This document shows positions 31,143 through 40,297 of a DNA stretch of 64,000 bases, piece after piece (within the stretch, counting starts at the first letter, position 1; each line of letters starts with the position of its first letter). The notes beneath the pieces are model-generated. The model worked only from the letters and a program-made list of their open reading frames with translations, was not told where the DNA came from and made no database searches. A program made the position numbers and the translations under genes. Origin of the DNA: Goekera deserti (GTDB lineage Bacteria > Actinomycetota > Actinomycetes > Mycobacteriales > Geodermatophilaceae); contig NZ_JAAGWK010000002.1 of NCBI RefSeq assembly GCF_010685995.1, positions 124,001 to 188,000 of the forward strand. Direction: 5' to 3'.

Positions 31143-32045
31143 TCAGCTGCGGAGCTCGGTGACGCAGGCGCGGACGGAGTCCTCCCAGGCAGGCAGCGGG
31201 GCGAGCCCGGCCGCGGTCCAGCTGGCGGGGCTGAGCACCGACCAGGCCGGGCGGGGGGCCGGGCGCCGGAACTCCGCCGACGTCGTGGGCTGCACCCGGG
31301 CGGGGTCCGCGCCGGCCGCCTCGAAGACCAGCCGGGCCAGCCCGAACCAGGTGGTCGCGCCGGTGTTGGTGGCGTGCAGCGTGCCCCGCGCCGGGCTGAG
31401 CGCCGCAGCGACCAGGCCGGCGGCGAGGTCCCGGGACCAGGTGGGCGTGCCGTGCTGGTCGTCCACGACGCTGACGGTTTCCCGCTCGCCCTCCAGCCGC
31501 AGCATGGTGCGCACGAAGTTGCTGCCGTGCGTGGCGTACACCCACGCCGTGCGCACGACGACGGCGTCACCACCGGCGGCGAGCACCGCCTGCTCACCGG
31601 CCAGCTTGGTGCGCCCGTAGGCGCTGCGCGGCGCCGTCGGGTCGCCTGGCTCGTAGGGGTGCGAGGCGTCGCCGGAGAAGACGTAGTCGGTGGAGACGTG
31701 CACCAGCCGGCCGGCGCCGGCGAGCTCCTCGGCCAGCCAGCCCGGGGCGTGCCCGTTGACCCGCAGCGCGGTCGCCTCGTCGGTCTCGGCGTCGTCGACG
31801 GCGGTGTAGGCGGCGGCGTTGAGCACGACCGGGCGCTGGTCGCGCCGCGCGGCGTCGGCCAGCCAGCCGCGCACGTACCCGCGGACGGCGTCGGAGTCGG
31901 TCAGGTCGGCGTCGGCGCGGCGCAGGCCGGTGACGTGGTCGCCCGGACGGTCGGCCAGCGCCCGCAGCAGGTCCCCGCCGAGCTGACCACCGGCGCCGGT
32001 GACCAGCCAGGAGGTGCCGCCGCCGGTCGTCGGGTCGCTGTCCAC
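31143..32045 (-). CDS. rmlD: dTDP-4-dehydrorhamnose reductase
   Basis: 300 residues from GTG 32045, which lies seven bases after TACGGT; GTG 32054 would add three residues but would overlap the -10. It performs the last step of dTDP-L-rhamnose synthesis. NAD(P) motif [16 protein letters not shown], then [20 protein letters not shown], catalytic Thr/Tyr/Lys in [12 protein letters not shown] and [12 protein letters not shown]. It is divergent from rmlA with only 105 bases between starts. rmlB and rmlC are not in the window. Confidence 0.95.
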   Translation of the reverse strand: MDSDPTTGGGTSWLVTGAGGQLGGDLLRALADRPGDHVTGLRRADADLTDSDAVRGYVRGWLADAARRDQRPVVLNAAAYTAVDDAETDEATALRVNGHAPGWLAEELAGAGRLVHVSTDYVFSGDASHPYEPGDPTAPRSAYGRTKLAGEQAVLAAGGDAVVVRTAWVYATHGSNFVRTMLRLEGERETVSVVDDQHGTPTWSRDLAAGLVAAALSPARGTLHATNTGATTWFGLARLVFEAAGADPARVQPTTSAEFRRPAPRPAWSVLSPASWTAAGLAPLPAWEDSVRACVTELRS

Positions 32046-32150
32046 GGCGCACACCGTAGCGACGTCCGCGCCCGGGTGAGCGAGCGCACGGTGCCCTGCC
32101 GTCCGGCCGCCCGCCCCCTCGGTCCCGCCGCTGCCCTAGGGTCCTCGACC
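32046..32150. promoter_or_regulatory. Divergent leaderless promoters of rmlD and rmlA
   Basis: Minus-strand TACGGT (32053-32058) precedes the rmlD GTG by seven bases. Plus-strand TAGGGT (32137-32142) precedes the rmlA ATG by eight bases. Neither gene has a Shine-Dalgarno sequence, so both messages probably start at or next to the start codon. Confidence 0.6.
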
Positions 32151-33026
32151 ATGCGCGGGATCATCCTGGCCGGGGGCACCGGCTCACGCCTGTTCCCCAT
32201 CACCCAGGCCGTCAGCAAGCAGCTGATGCCGGTCTACGACAAGCCGATGATCTACTACCCGCTGTCCACGCTGATGATGGCCGGCGCCCGCGAGGTGCTG
32301 GTGATCACGACCCCGGGCGACCGGGCGGCGTTCGAGCACCTGCTCGGCGACGGCTCCCGGCTGGGCATGAGCATCACCTACGCGGTGCAGCCGGCGCCCG
32401 AGGGGCTGGCGCAGGCGTTCCTGATCGGCGCGGAGTTCATCGGCGACCAGGCCGTGGCGCTGGTGCTCGGTGACAACATCTTCTACGGCGCCGGTCTCGG
32501 CACGGCCCTGTCCCGGCTGCCCGACCCGGACGGCGGGCACGTGTTCGCCTACCACGTGGCCAACCCGCGGGAGTACGGCGTCGTGGAGTTCGACGACGCC
32601 GGGCGGGTGCTGTCCATCGAGGAGAAGCCGACCGAGCCGAAGAGCTCCTACGCGGTGCCCGGGCTGTACTTCTACGACGCCGGCGTGGTCGAGGTGGCCC
32701 GCGGCATCAGGCCCAGCGCGCGCGGCGAGCTGGAGATCACTGCGGTCAACGAGCACTACCTGGGCCAGGGCCGGCTGACGGTCACGGTGCTCGACCGGGG
32801 CACCGCCTGGCTGGACACCGGCACCTTCGCCTCGCTGCGCCAGGCCACCGAGTTCGTCTCCGTCGTCGAGGAGCGGCAGGGCCTGAAGATCGGCTGCATC
32901 GAGGAGGTCGCCTGGCGGCAGGGCTGGCTCGACGACGACGGCCTGCGCCGCGCCGCCGAGCCGCTGGGCAAGAGCGGCTACGGCGACTACCTGCTCACCC
33001 TGCTCACCGAGCCCGGCCCCCGCTGA
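32151..33026 (+). CDS. rmlA: Glucose-1-phosphate thymidylyltransferase
   Basis: 291 residues. It makes dTDP-glucose, the first step to dTDP-rhamnose. The nucleotide loop is [31 protein letters not shown] carries the metal-binding Asp; [20 protein letters not shown] and [11 protein letters not shown] form the sugar site. The length fits the short RmlA type with a C-terminal allosteric region. It ends in a convergent arrangement with a surface-protein gene, with a 48-base palindrome in between. Confidence 0.97.
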   Translation: MRGIILAGGTGSRLFPITQAVSKQLMPVYDKPMIYYPLSTLMMAGAREVLVITTPGDRAAFEHLLGDGSRLGMSITYAVQPAPEGLAQAFLIGAEFIGDQAVALVLGDNIFYGAGLGTALSRLPDPDGGHVFAYHVANPREYGVVEFDDAGRVLSIEEKPTEPKSSYAVPGLYFYDAGVVEVARGIRPSARGELEITAVNEHYLGQGRLTVTVLDRGTAWLDTGTFASLRQATEFVSVVEERQGLKIGCIEEVAWRQGWLDDDGLRRAAEPLGKSGYGDYLLTLLTEPGPR

Positions 33027-33046
33027 CCCGCTGACCCGCCACAACT

Positions 33047-33094
33047 GACACGAACACCCCGCCGAGATGGCCATCTCGGCGGGGTGTTCGTGTC
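33047..33094. terminator. 48-base perfect palindrome between convergent genes
   Basis: The centre is between 33070 and 33071, with arms of 24 bases and no spacer. It contains the same GAGATGGCCATCTC core and flanking TTCGTGTCG as the element at 8729. It lies between the stops of rmlA (plus) and the surface protein (minus). Confidence 0.8.
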
Positions 33095-33162
33095 GGCCCC
33101 GGGGACGCCGGAGGGTGGTCGGTCCTCCCTGCCGCCGCGCCCCCGCAGCGACAGGGAGGGGC

Positions 33163-35403
33163 TCAGGCGGCGTTGAGCAGGTCGGCCAGCGTGTGCGTCC
33201 GGCGGTCGCCGGCCTCGTCTGTCGCGGTGGGGGTGGCGTCGAAGGCGTCGAAGTCGGGCCACAGGTCGGCGCCGAGCAGGTCGGCCTCGTCCAGCCCGGT
33301 CAGGGAGTCGGCGACGGCGGGCTCCTCGTCCTCGGCCGGCTCGGCGGGGGCACCGGACGTGCGGCGTGCCGCGGCGAGCAGCCCGCCGGCCACGGCCAGC
33401 GCGACCAGCCCCACGAGGACGACGGTCAGGCCGCCCACCTCGGAGCCGCCGACCAGCCGGCCGACCTCGCCGATGGTGCTGGTGGCACTGGCGACGACGA
33501 AGCCGACGGACCCGAACCGGCCGCTGTCGGTGCCCTCCAGGACGACGTGGTGGTCACCGACCTCGAAGCCCTCGGGCAGCTGCACCGTGAAGGACACCTC
33601 GCCGCGGTCGTCGGCGATGACGGTGCCCAGGTCGACGGGCGTGGAGTGCAGCGTGCCGCGGACGCGCTCGCCGGGGGTGAACCCGGACCCGATCACGGTC
33701 TGGACGCCACCGGCCTCCACCTCCTGGTGGGTGGCTGACACCTCCACGCGGCTGGACGACGCGGTGCGCACGCTGGTCTCGGTGGACGACGACCCGCCGG
33801 TGGCGGAGCCGGCGGACTGCTGACCGGCCGGCCGCTGACCGGCGGCCGGTGCGGGCGCCGGGGCCGCGGCGGGAGGAGCCGGAGCAGTCGCGCCCGGAGC
33901 GTTCGCGCCAGGGGCGGTTGCACCAGGAGTGGCGGCGGCCGGGGTGCCCGCGACGGGCGCGGGGACGGTGCTGTCGGCCGGAGCCGGGACGGTGCCGCCG
34001 GTCTGCGGGTCGGTGCCGGCGCTGCCGGTGGCGGGCGCGGCCGGGTCGGCGTAGGTCAGCGTGATGGTGGCCGCCTCGGTGACCAGGGAGCTGCTGCCCC
34101 CGGCCGGCACCAGCGAGGTGCCGCCCGCGCCGCCGAAGCCGGCGAGCCCGGCCGCGCCGCCGTAGACGCCGCCACCGCCGCCGCCCCCGGACGACGACCC
34201 GCCGGCGCCGTAGCGGGCCGCGGAGGTGACGACGTCGAACTCCTCCGGGCCGAGCGGCTCGGCCGCCGGGGCGCTCGGGGCGCTGGTCGTCGGCGCCGCG
34301 GACGGCGAGGACTCGGCGCTGGGTGCGGCGGTCGTCGTCGCCGCGGTGGTGGACTCCGCGGCGGTGGTGGCCGCGGCAGCGGGCGCGTCGGCCTCGGTCG
34401 ACGTCGCCTCGGCGGCGGCCGTCGTCTCCGCGGAATCGGTGGGCCCGGTGGCCTCGGTGGACTCGGCGTCGCTGGGCCCGGCGGCGTCGCTGGGCCCGGC
34501 GACGTCGGTGGGCCCGGCGGCGTCGGTGGCCTGAGCGGCGTCGGTTGCCCCGGTGGCGTCGGCAGGACCGGCGGCGTCCTCGGACCCGGTGGCGGGCGTG
34601 GGCTCGTCGGACTGGGTGGCGTCCGTGCCGGCTGCGTCCGTGGACGCGTCCGCCGGCTCGGCCGGCGCGGTGGGCTGCGCGGGGGTCACGTCGTCGTCCA
34701 TGGCCGGGCTCGACGGGGCGGCGGGCGCGCTGGTCGGGGAGGCGGGGGTGCCGGCGTCCGGGCCGGAGGTGGCGGGCGGCGTCACGGGGGCGGGCACGGG
34801 CACCGGTGCACGGTAGGTCCACGCGGTCGCGTCGGCGGCTCCGCCGGGTGTGCTGGAGGCGCCACCGCCACCGGCGGCGACGAGCACCCGGGAGCTCAGC
34901 GAGCCAGGGGTGCCCGCGGGCACGGTGCGCACGTCGGAGGCACCACCGCCACCGCCGGCCGACGCCGAGTCGGCATCCCGCGCGGCACCGCCGGGGGCGC
35001 CTCCGCCTGCGCCGCCGGCACCACCGGCGGCGGGCACGCCCCGGGTGCTGGCCACGCCGTTGCCGCCGTCGCCGCCCACGGTGAGGTACAGCTGCTGACC
35101 GGCCTGCACCGGCAGGGTGGCGTGCACGACGACGCCGCTGCCCCCGGCCAGGCCCGTCGCGCCGTCACCACCGGCGCCGCCGACCGCGGTGAGGGCCAGC
35201 GAGGTGACGCCGTCCGGCACCACGAAGGTCTGCTCGGTGCCCGAGGCGACCCAGCTGCAGGTGACCGTCTCGCCCCCGTCGGTGGAGCGCACGCACGTCT
35301 CGCTCGCCGCGGCCGGTGCCAGGGAGCCGAGGACCAGACCGGTGCTCAGCAGACCGGTCACACCGACCAGTGCGAGTGCCGATGGGATGGGTGCGCGCTT
35401 CAC
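33163..35403 (-). CDS. Glycine-rich surface protein 1, C-terminal membrane anchor
   Basis: 746 residues from GTG 35403 with GAGGAG five bases upstream. Signal peptide: LALVGVTGLLSTGLVLGSLA, cleaved near AAASE. The head (about 40-210) has a Cys pair and repeated GGxGGxG segments such as TAVGGAGGDGATGLAGGSG, like Gly-rich lectin-type domains. A low-complexity Ala/Thr/Ser/Asp linker with an 18-base repeat follows. A Gly-rich strand piece (GGSSSGGGGGGGVYGGAAGL) closes the head. Then comes an Ig-like module with VIGSGFTPGERVRGTLHSTP, one membrane helix (VVLVGLVALAVAGGLLAA) and an acidic cytoplasmic tail. It lacks a sortase motif. Paralogous to the next gene. Confidence 0.8.
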   Translation of the reverse strand: MKRAPIPSALALVGVTGLLSTGLVLGSLAPAAASETCVRSTDGGETVTCSWVASGTEQTFVVPDGVTSLALTAVGGAGGDGATGLAGGSGVVVHATLPVQAGQQLYLTVGGDGGNGVASTRGVPAAGGAGGAGGGAPGGAARDADSASAGGGGGASDVRTVPAGTPGSLSSRVLVAAGGGGASSTPGGAADATAWTYRAPVPVPAPVTPPATSGPDAGTPASPTSAPAAPSSPAMDDDVTPAQPTAPAEPADASTDAAGTDATQSDEPTPATGSEDAAGPADATGATDAAQATDAAGPTDVAGPSDAAGPSDAESTEATGPTDSAETTAAAEATSTEADAPAAAATTAAESTTAATTTAAPSAESSPSAAPTTSAPSAPAAEPLGPEEFDVVTSAARYGAGGSSSGGGGGGGVYGGAAGLAGFGGAGGTSLVPAGGSSSLVTEAATITLTYADPAAPATGSAGTDPQTGGTVPAPADSTVPAPVAGTPAAATPGATAPGANAPGATAPAPPAAAPAPAPAAGQRPAGQQSAGSATGGSSSTETSVRTASSSRVEVSATHQEVEAGGVQTVIGSGFTPGERVRGTLHSTPVDLGTVIADDRGEVSFTVQLPEGFEVGDHHVVLEGTDSGRFGSVGFVVASATSTIGEVGRLVGGSEVGGLTVVLVGLVALAVAGGLLAAARRTSGAPAEPAEDEEPAVADSLTGLDEADLLGADLWPDFDAFDATPTATDEAGDRRTHTLADLLNAA
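34468..34575. repeat. 18-base tandem repeat, six units, in surface protein 1
   Basis: Six units from 34468 at 18-base steps, the first three nearly identical (GTCGCTGGGCCCGGCGGC type). They encode A-A-G-P-S-D-like hexapeptides in the linker. Confidence 0.8.
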
Positions 35404-35594
35404 GGTGTCTCCTCGGTGCTGGACCGCCGCGCGGTGGGCGGGGGTCCGCCACCGAGCAGCCGCCATGGGCTCGATGCCGTGACGCTATGAAGTCATGCGC
35501 ATCAGCCGCGTCGTGACGCGCTCTGCGTGAGGTGTCGGGGACCCGTGTGGTCAATGAGTCCACGGAGGCGTCCCGGCGCCCCCGGACCGGTCCG
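35404..35594 (-). promoter_or_regulatory. Leader and promoter of surface protein 1, homologous to that of surface protein 2
   Basis: Positions 35404-35490 match 37995-38090 upstream of the paralogue, including the binding site, the stretch around GAGCAGC and the block GATGCCGTGACGCTA. On the minus strand TAGCGT (35482-35487) is a likely -10, giving a leader of roughly 75 bases. Confidence 0.5.
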
Positions 35595-37994
35595 TCACCG
35601 CCGTCCCCGGAGGGCGTACCTGGTGGGCCACCTCGGGTCCACGCGGGCGACCCACCGGCGCCGCCTCGCGCTCGGTGTCCTCTCGCGGCCGCTGCCCTGG
35701 CTCCGGCGCCGCGGCGTCAGCGGGAGGAGCTCGGCCACACGTCGTCGAGAGCAGCGCCCGGCTCGTCGTCGGTGAGCTCGGTCGGGAGACCCGTCCGCTC
35801 CACCGCCGTCCACCTCCACCGCCGTCGCTCCAGCGACGCGCCGCGGACCCCGCCGGACCGCGACGGTCAGCCCGACGCCGAGTGCCAGCACGACGCTGGC
35901 GAGCATTCCGGTGGTCAATGTGGCGATCGCGGACCCGTCCACCATCGGGCCGGTGGCGGCGACCAGCCTGACGGCACTGACCACGAGGAAGTCGGCCGAC
36001 CCGAGTGCGCCGGTGGCAGCCCCTTCCAGCACCACCTCGTGGTCCCCGGTCCTGATCCGCTCGTGCAACTCGACCGAGAAGACGACACGACCCTGCCCGT
36101 CGGCGACCTTCTCCCCGAGGTGGATGCGCGCTGAGGGCAGCGTGCCGTCGACGGGCTCACCCGCCCGGAAGCCGGATCCGACGACGACCTGGAGACTGCC
36201 GGCCTCGACCCGCGCGTGCTCGACCTCGACCTCGGCGCGCGGGACGGCGGCGCTCCGGGGCGGGGAGGCGGGGGCGGGCTCACCAGCGGCCGAGCGGGAG
36301 TCCTGCTGCGCCTCGTCGGCGACCCCCTCAGCCGCTGACGGCTCCGTGCCCGCAGGCGGAGCAGACGTCGGGCTGACGGTCGGTTCGGACGGAGCCGCCC
36401 CGACGGACGATCCGGTCGTCACCTCGGTCGCGGGCTCAGGACTCGGGACACGGGAGCTCTCCGGTGCAGGGACCACCTCCGGTGCGGCGACCACCTCCGG
36501 TGCAGGAACGACCTCGGGCGCGGGTACGACCTCCGGTGCAGGAGTGACCTCAGGCGCGGGGATGGTCTCCGGCCGCGCCACGGCCTCCGGCGTGGGCAGC
36601 GCCACGGCCTCCGGCGTCGGCAGCGCCACGACCTCCGGCGCTGGCGCGACGACCGGAGCGGGGATCGCCTCGGGGACCGGGGAGGGCTCGGGGGCGGGGA
36701 CCACGTCGTCGTCCGGGACCGGACCGAGCACCGGAGCAGCGGCGACCTCAGGGGCCGGGAGCACGTCCGGAGCGGGCGCCATCGCGACGTCCGGCCCCGG
36801 CGCGAGCTCGGGACCGGGAGCTGGTGCCTCCGGCGACGCAGGGGCGGGGACGATCTCCGGCGCTCCCCTGGGCGTGACCTCCGGCGTGTGCACGGCGGTC
36901 TCCGGTGGCGGCACCGGACCGAGCGGTGTCGCAGTCGGCGGAGCGACGTGGGACGTGTCGCTTGCTGCCGGAGCGGGACTGGCCGGCCGGCTCGAGGCGT
37001 CCGTGGTCACCGGCCGCGAGTAGGTGAGCGTGACCCTGGCGGGCCCGGCGTCCTCGATGGTGCTCCCGCCCGACGGCACGAGGGACGAGCCACCACCGCC
37101 ACCGGCCCCGGGCAGACCGCCAGAGCCACCCAGGGCTCCTCCCCCACCTCCTCCGGCCCCGGCTGCACCGGGTGTGGCCAGGCTGCGCCCACCGACCGCC
37201 TCGGACCGTGCGGGCGCCTCGGCGCCGGGCGCAGCGGTGGTCGTGGACTGCTCGATGCCCGCGGTCACCGCCCCGGTCTCGTCGACGACCGAGTCGGTGG
37301 TGTCCGGGACGGGGATCGACCGACCAGGCCCACCGCCACCAGGCAGGTCGACCGGGGGCGTGCTGGTCACCGACCCGACCCCGGCATCCCCTTCGGCGAC
37401 GCCGGTCGGCACCGGACCGTCACCAGCTGCGCCGCCCGGCGTGGCAGCGGCCCCGCCGCCGCCAGCGGCCACGAGGACCTGCCATTCGAGGGCTCCCGGT
37501 GCGCCGACGGTCACCTGTCGGACATCGGACGCGCCTCCGCCACCGGCTCCTGCCGCGGATGTGGCGTCGGCGGCATGACCGCCGGCAGCGCCACCGTTGA
37601 CGCCGCCCGCACCGCCGGCCGCAGCGACTCCCCCTGCACCGGACGACCCCGCACCACCCGGGCCGCCGACGAGCACGACGAGCATCTGACCTGGCTCGAC
37701 CGGCAGCTGTGCCCACACGGCCGCGCCGCGGCCCCCGGGCGCACCGTCGGCACCGTCCCCGCCCGCCGCGCCGACCGCGGTGACGTCGAGGACGGTGACG
37801 CCGTCGGGCACGAGGAAGGTGTGTTCGACAGCGGGGTCCGACCACGTGCACGTCAGCGTGCCGACGGTGTCCGCCACCGGCGCACAGGCTTCGTCGGCGA
37901 GCGCCGGTGTCACCGAGCCGAGGACGACCCCTGCGCTCATCAGACCGGTCACGCCGACGAGGCAGACGGTCGACAGGAACGAGTTGCGCGTCAC
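35595..37994 (-). CDS. Glycine-rich surface protein 2, tail altered by a frameshift
   Basis: 799 residues from GTG 37994 with AGGAG five bases upstream. Same plan as surface protein 1: signal peptide (VTGLMSAGVVLGSVTPALA), Cys pair, Gly-rich head (GGGGASDVRQVTVG), a long Pro/Ala/Glu/Val linker of E-V-V-P-A-P units, Ig-like module (VVVGSGFRAGEPVDGT) and one membrane helix (MLASVVLALGVGLTVAV). After the helix the reading frame gives about 80 basic residues. Repeated DNA at 35798-35826 suggests an added 16 bases. Removing 16 restores the acidic tail TELTDDEPGAALDDVWPSSS and a stop at 35717-35719. So the present C-terminus is probably secondary. Confidence 0.75.
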   Translation of the reverse strand: MTRNSFLSTVCLVGVTGLMSAGVVLGSVTPALADEACAPVADTVGTLTCTWSDPAVEHTFLVPDGVTVLDVTAVGAAGGDGADGAPGGRGAAVWAQLPVEPGQMLVVLVGGPGGAGSSGAGGVAAAGGAGGVNGGAAGGHAADATSAAGAGGGGASDVRQVTVGAPGALEWQVLVAAGGGGAAATPGGAAGDGPVPTGVAEGDAGVGSVTSTPPVDLPGGGGPGRSIPVPDTTDSVVDETGAVTAGIEQSTTTAAPGAEAPARSEAVGGRSLATPGAAGAGGGGGGALGGSGGLPGAGGGGGSSLVPSGGSTIEDAGPARVTLTYSRPVTTDASSRPASPAPAASDTSHVAPPTATPLGPVPPPETAVHTPEVTPRGAPEIVPAPASPEAPAPGPELAPGPDVAMAPAPDVLPAPEVAAAPVLGPVPDDDVVPAPEPSPVPEAIPAPVVAPAPEVVALPTPEAVALPTPEAVARPETIPAPEVTPAPEVVPAPEVVPAPEVVAAPEVVPAPESSRVPSPEPATEVTTGSSVGAAPSEPTVSPTSAPPAGTEPSAAEGVADEAQQDSRSAAGEPAPASPPRSAAVPRAEVEVEHARVEAGSLQVVVGSGFRAGEPVDGTLPSARIHLGEKVADGQGRVVFSVELHERIRTGDHEVVLEGAATGALGSADFLVVSAVRLVAATGPMVDGSAIATLTTGMLASVVLALGVGLTVAVRRGPRRVAGATAVEVDGGGADGSPDRAHRRRAGRCSRRRVAELLPLTPRRRSQGSGRERTPSARRRRWVARVDPRWPTRYALRGRR
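35798..35829. repeat. Direct repeat, 16-base spacing, causing a C-terminal frameshift
   Basis: CTCCACCGCCGTC occurs at 35798-35810 and again at 35814-35826, 16 bases apart. A 16-base gain shifts the frame by one. The alternate frame carries an acidic tail like that of the paralogue. Confidence 0.75.
36580..36627. repeat. 24-base tandem repeat in surface protein 2
   Basis: Two 24-base units differing at one base, with a partial third copy. They encode eight-residue E-A-V-A-L-P-T-P units. The adjoining linker also repeats E-V-V-P-A-P more loosely. Confidence 0.8.
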
Positions 37995-38305
37995 GGGTTC
38001 TCCTGGGTGCTGGACCGGCGCTCCGGACGGGGTGGGCCCCGTACCGCCGAGCAGCTGCCATGGCCGATCGATGCCGTGACGCTAAGGAGTCGAGCAGGCA
38101 CCACCGACCGGGACACGCATGTTCGCGTGCCGGAGGTGGTGACTGAGACCAGTGAGCCGACTGTGGTGTCCCGCCCTGCGCGAACCAGTTCGTCACCGCA
38201 CGTGACACGTCGAGCCCGGAGTCACGGGCCCGTGGACGAGACAGGGCGCGACGGCCGTGGCCCGGGTGTCCGCGCCTCAGGTGGTGCTCAGGAGCAGGCC
38301 GCTGG
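37995..38305. other. 311-base intergenic region upstream of surface protein 2
   Basis: The left 100 bases are the leader and promoter of surface protein 2 (minus-strand TAGCGT at 38079-38084, shared with its paralogue). The remaining 200 bases up to the methyltransferase stop hold no gene that I can support. Confidence 0.5.
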
Positions 38306-38944
38306 TCAGGCCGGCTTGCGGAGGGCCAGGAGGACGTTGTTGCGCCGCGGCGGGACGCGGCACTCCACGACGAGCTCGAAGTCGGGGGCCGCCTGAGCCG
38401 CCAGGCTCCGCAGCTCGTCGTACGGCATGAAGCGCACGGTGGTGTCACCGGAGATGTAGCGGTCGGATCCGTAGGCCAGCAGGTGAGCGAGTCCGCGCCC
38501 CATCTCCCAGTCCTTGAAGGCGAGCAGACCACCGGGACGTACCAGGGCCGCGGCGTCGGCCAGCAGCGCGACGCGCTGGTCGTCGGCCACGTGGTGCACC
38601 ACGTCGACGACCAGGACGACGTCGAACTGGCCGGCGTCGGTGGCGACGAGGTCGGCACTGGGCTGGCAGTGGAACTGCACCCGCGACCGGTCGCCCTCGA
38701 AGAGACGACCCGGCGTCGGTGCGAGATCGATGCCGGTGTAGGTGACCCGGGGCATCTTGGCCAGCATCGCCATCGCCATCGAACCGTCGCCGCAGCCGAT
38801 CTCCGCGATCCGCGAGGCGTTCGGAGCCAGGGTGGCGACCGTGGTCGCGAGATCGGCCAGGTCGATGAACCGCGCACGGTAGGCCTCCGAGACCGCCGGC
38901 TCGTACTTGCCCAGTCGTGACCGGACCGCGTATCCCAGCCCCAT
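38306..38944 (-). CDS. Class I SAM-dependent methyltransferase
   Basis: 212 residues from ATG 38944 with GGGGGAG four bases upstream (MGLGYAVRSRLGKYEPAVSE). Motif I for S-adenosylmethionine is RIAEIGCGDGSMAMAML, the acidic end of beta2 is YTGIDLAP and motif post-I/II is FDVVLVVDVVHHVADD. The His-His in VVHHV resembles small-molecule or sugar methyltransferases. The acceptor is unknown. It stands between surface-protein genes and a DNA glycosylase gene and is transcribed alone. Confidence 0.85.
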   Translation of the reverse strand: MGLGYAVRSRLGKYEPAVSEAYRARFIDLADLATTVATLAPNASRIAEIGCGDGSMAMAMLAKMPRVTYTGIDLAPTPGRLFEGDRSRVQFHCQPSADLVATDAGQFDVVLVVDVVHHVADDQRVALLADAAALVRPGGLLAFKDWEMGRGLAHLLAYGSDRYISGDTTVRFMPYDELRSLAAQAAPDFELVVECRVPPRRNNVLLALRKPA

Positions 38945-39085
38945 GTGCTCCCCCTCGAACGTGGACGGCGGACGCGGACGCGTCAGCCGCGGGTGCTCGG
39001 CCCCGGGGATCGTCCACGGGGCCCGTGCTTCGTCACACACAGCCTCGCACGCGTGACTGCGTGCTCGACCACCGCGTCACACGGC

Positions 39086-40015
39086 TCAGAGCGCGCGGTG
39101 GTCCGTCGGCGCCATCCGGGGTCCGCGCTTGGGCGGGCGGGTGCCACCCACCTCCAGCAGTCGCACCACGCGCTGCCGGTGGCCGCGGAACGGCTCGAGC
39201 AGCTCCATCATCTGGTCGTCGTCGCACTTGCGGCCGGCCAGCGACCAGCCGACGAGGTTCTTCAGGTGGTAGTCGCCGTAGCTGACGGTGTCCGGGCAGC
39301 CCAGCGCCCGCTGCACCACCTCGGCCGCGGTCCACACGCCGATGCCGGGCACCGTGCGCATCCGGCGCTGCAGCGTGGGCGAGTCGCAGCCGTCCACGGC
39401 CTCCAGCCGGTCGGCCACGGTCGCCGCGGCCCGCAGGGCGCGGCGGCGGGCGCCGTCCAGACCGCAGCGGTGCCACTCCCAGTCGGTCACCGCGAGCACC
39501 CGCGCCGCGGACGGCGGCACCCGCATGCCGTCCGGCGCCGGCCCGGGCGCGGGCTCCCCGGCCAGCCGCAGCAGCTCGCGCCAGGTGCGGTGCGCCTCGA
39601 TGCCGGTGACCTTCTGCTCGAGGACGGCGGGCAGCAGCGCGTCCCAGACCCGGCCGGTGCGACCCAGCCGCAGCCAGGTGCTGCGCCGGTGCAGGTCGGC
39701 GACCAGCGGGTGGCCGTCGGCGGGGAAGCCGTCGACGCGGTCCTCCGAGCCCAGCCAGCACGGCACCAGCGGCCCGGCCCACCCGGCGCCGGGCCCCCAG
39801 GCCGCGACCCGCACCTGCCCGGCGGCGACGGTGATGCGCACGGTGGCCGGGCCGCAGGGGGTCGTGGTGGTGCGCCAGACGCCGTCCTCGGCGTAGCGCA
39901 GCGTCGGGTCGGCAGTGCCGCGGCGGTGCGGGGACAGGGCGCGGCGCACGTCCAGCGGCCAGTCCGGGCGCCACGCGTCCTCGAAGTCGGGGATCAGCTG
40001 GGCGGGCACGGTCAT
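39086..40015 (-). CDS. DNA-3-methyladenine glycosylase, HhH-GPD (AlkA-like)
   Basis: 309 residues from ATG 40015. The helix-hairpin-helix with catalytic region is present: LLPAVLEQKVTGIEAHRTWR, then RRMRTVPGIGVWTAAEVVQR and YGDYHLKNLVGWSLAG, where the Asp of GDY is the likely catalytic residue. It excises alkylated bases from DNA. The N-terminal part (residues 1-110) is an AlkA-like fold with less conservation. A minus-strand TAATCT at 40060-40065 is a plausible -10. No adaptive-response regulator is adjacent. Confidence 0.88.
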   Translation of the reverse strand: MTVPAQLIPDFEDAWRPDWPLDVRRALSPHRRGTADPTLRYAEDGVWRTTTTPCGPATVRITVAAGQVRVAAWGPGAGWAGPLVPCWLGSEDRVDGFPADGHPLVADLHRRSTWLRLGRTGRVWDALLPAVLEQKVTGIEAHRTWRELLRLAGEPAPGPAPDGMRVPPSAARVLAVTDWEWHRCGLDGARRRALRAAATVADRLEAVDGCDSPTLQRRMRTVPGIGVWTAAEVVQRALGCPDTVSYGDYHLKNLVGWSLAGRKCDDDQMMELLEPFRGHRQRVVRLLEVGGTRPPKRGPRMAPTDHRAL

Positions 40016-40297
40016 CGGTGCTCCGCCGTCCGCACAGCACCCGCTCCGTCCACTCCCCGAGATTAGCCAGGCCCGCCGCCCGACCCCGCACTCCCTGTAC
40101 AGAAAGTGCGGAGTTCCCGCGGGCTGTCCGTGCAGAGAACGCGGTGCTGCTCGGGCGGCTGGACATGCGTCTGGTCGTCGGCGGCCATACGCTCGCCCGG
40201 CCGGACGGCGCACGCGCGGGACCCCCGCCGCTGCGAGCGACACCCCCGACGAAGCGGGCGCACCGTCCACCCCGCAGTCGACCCAGAGGTGCACCCC
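40016..40297. promoter_or_regulatory. Divergent region between glycosylase and glycosyltransferase genes
   Basis: 282 bases. It has a CCGCACT/AGTGCGG stem near 40096-40122 around CTGTACAG, and the likely glycosylase -10 (40060-40065). I see no further gene. Confidence 0.35.

Noticed and set aside
34468-34575. Repeat array resembling a CRISPR
   Set aside because: The repeats are contiguous 18-base coding units with no unique spacers.
40090-40145. PafBC-type DNA-damage promoter near the glycosylase gene
   Set aside because: CTGTCCGTG resembles the -35 part, but no TAnnnT follows at the right distance and it points away from the glycosylase gene.
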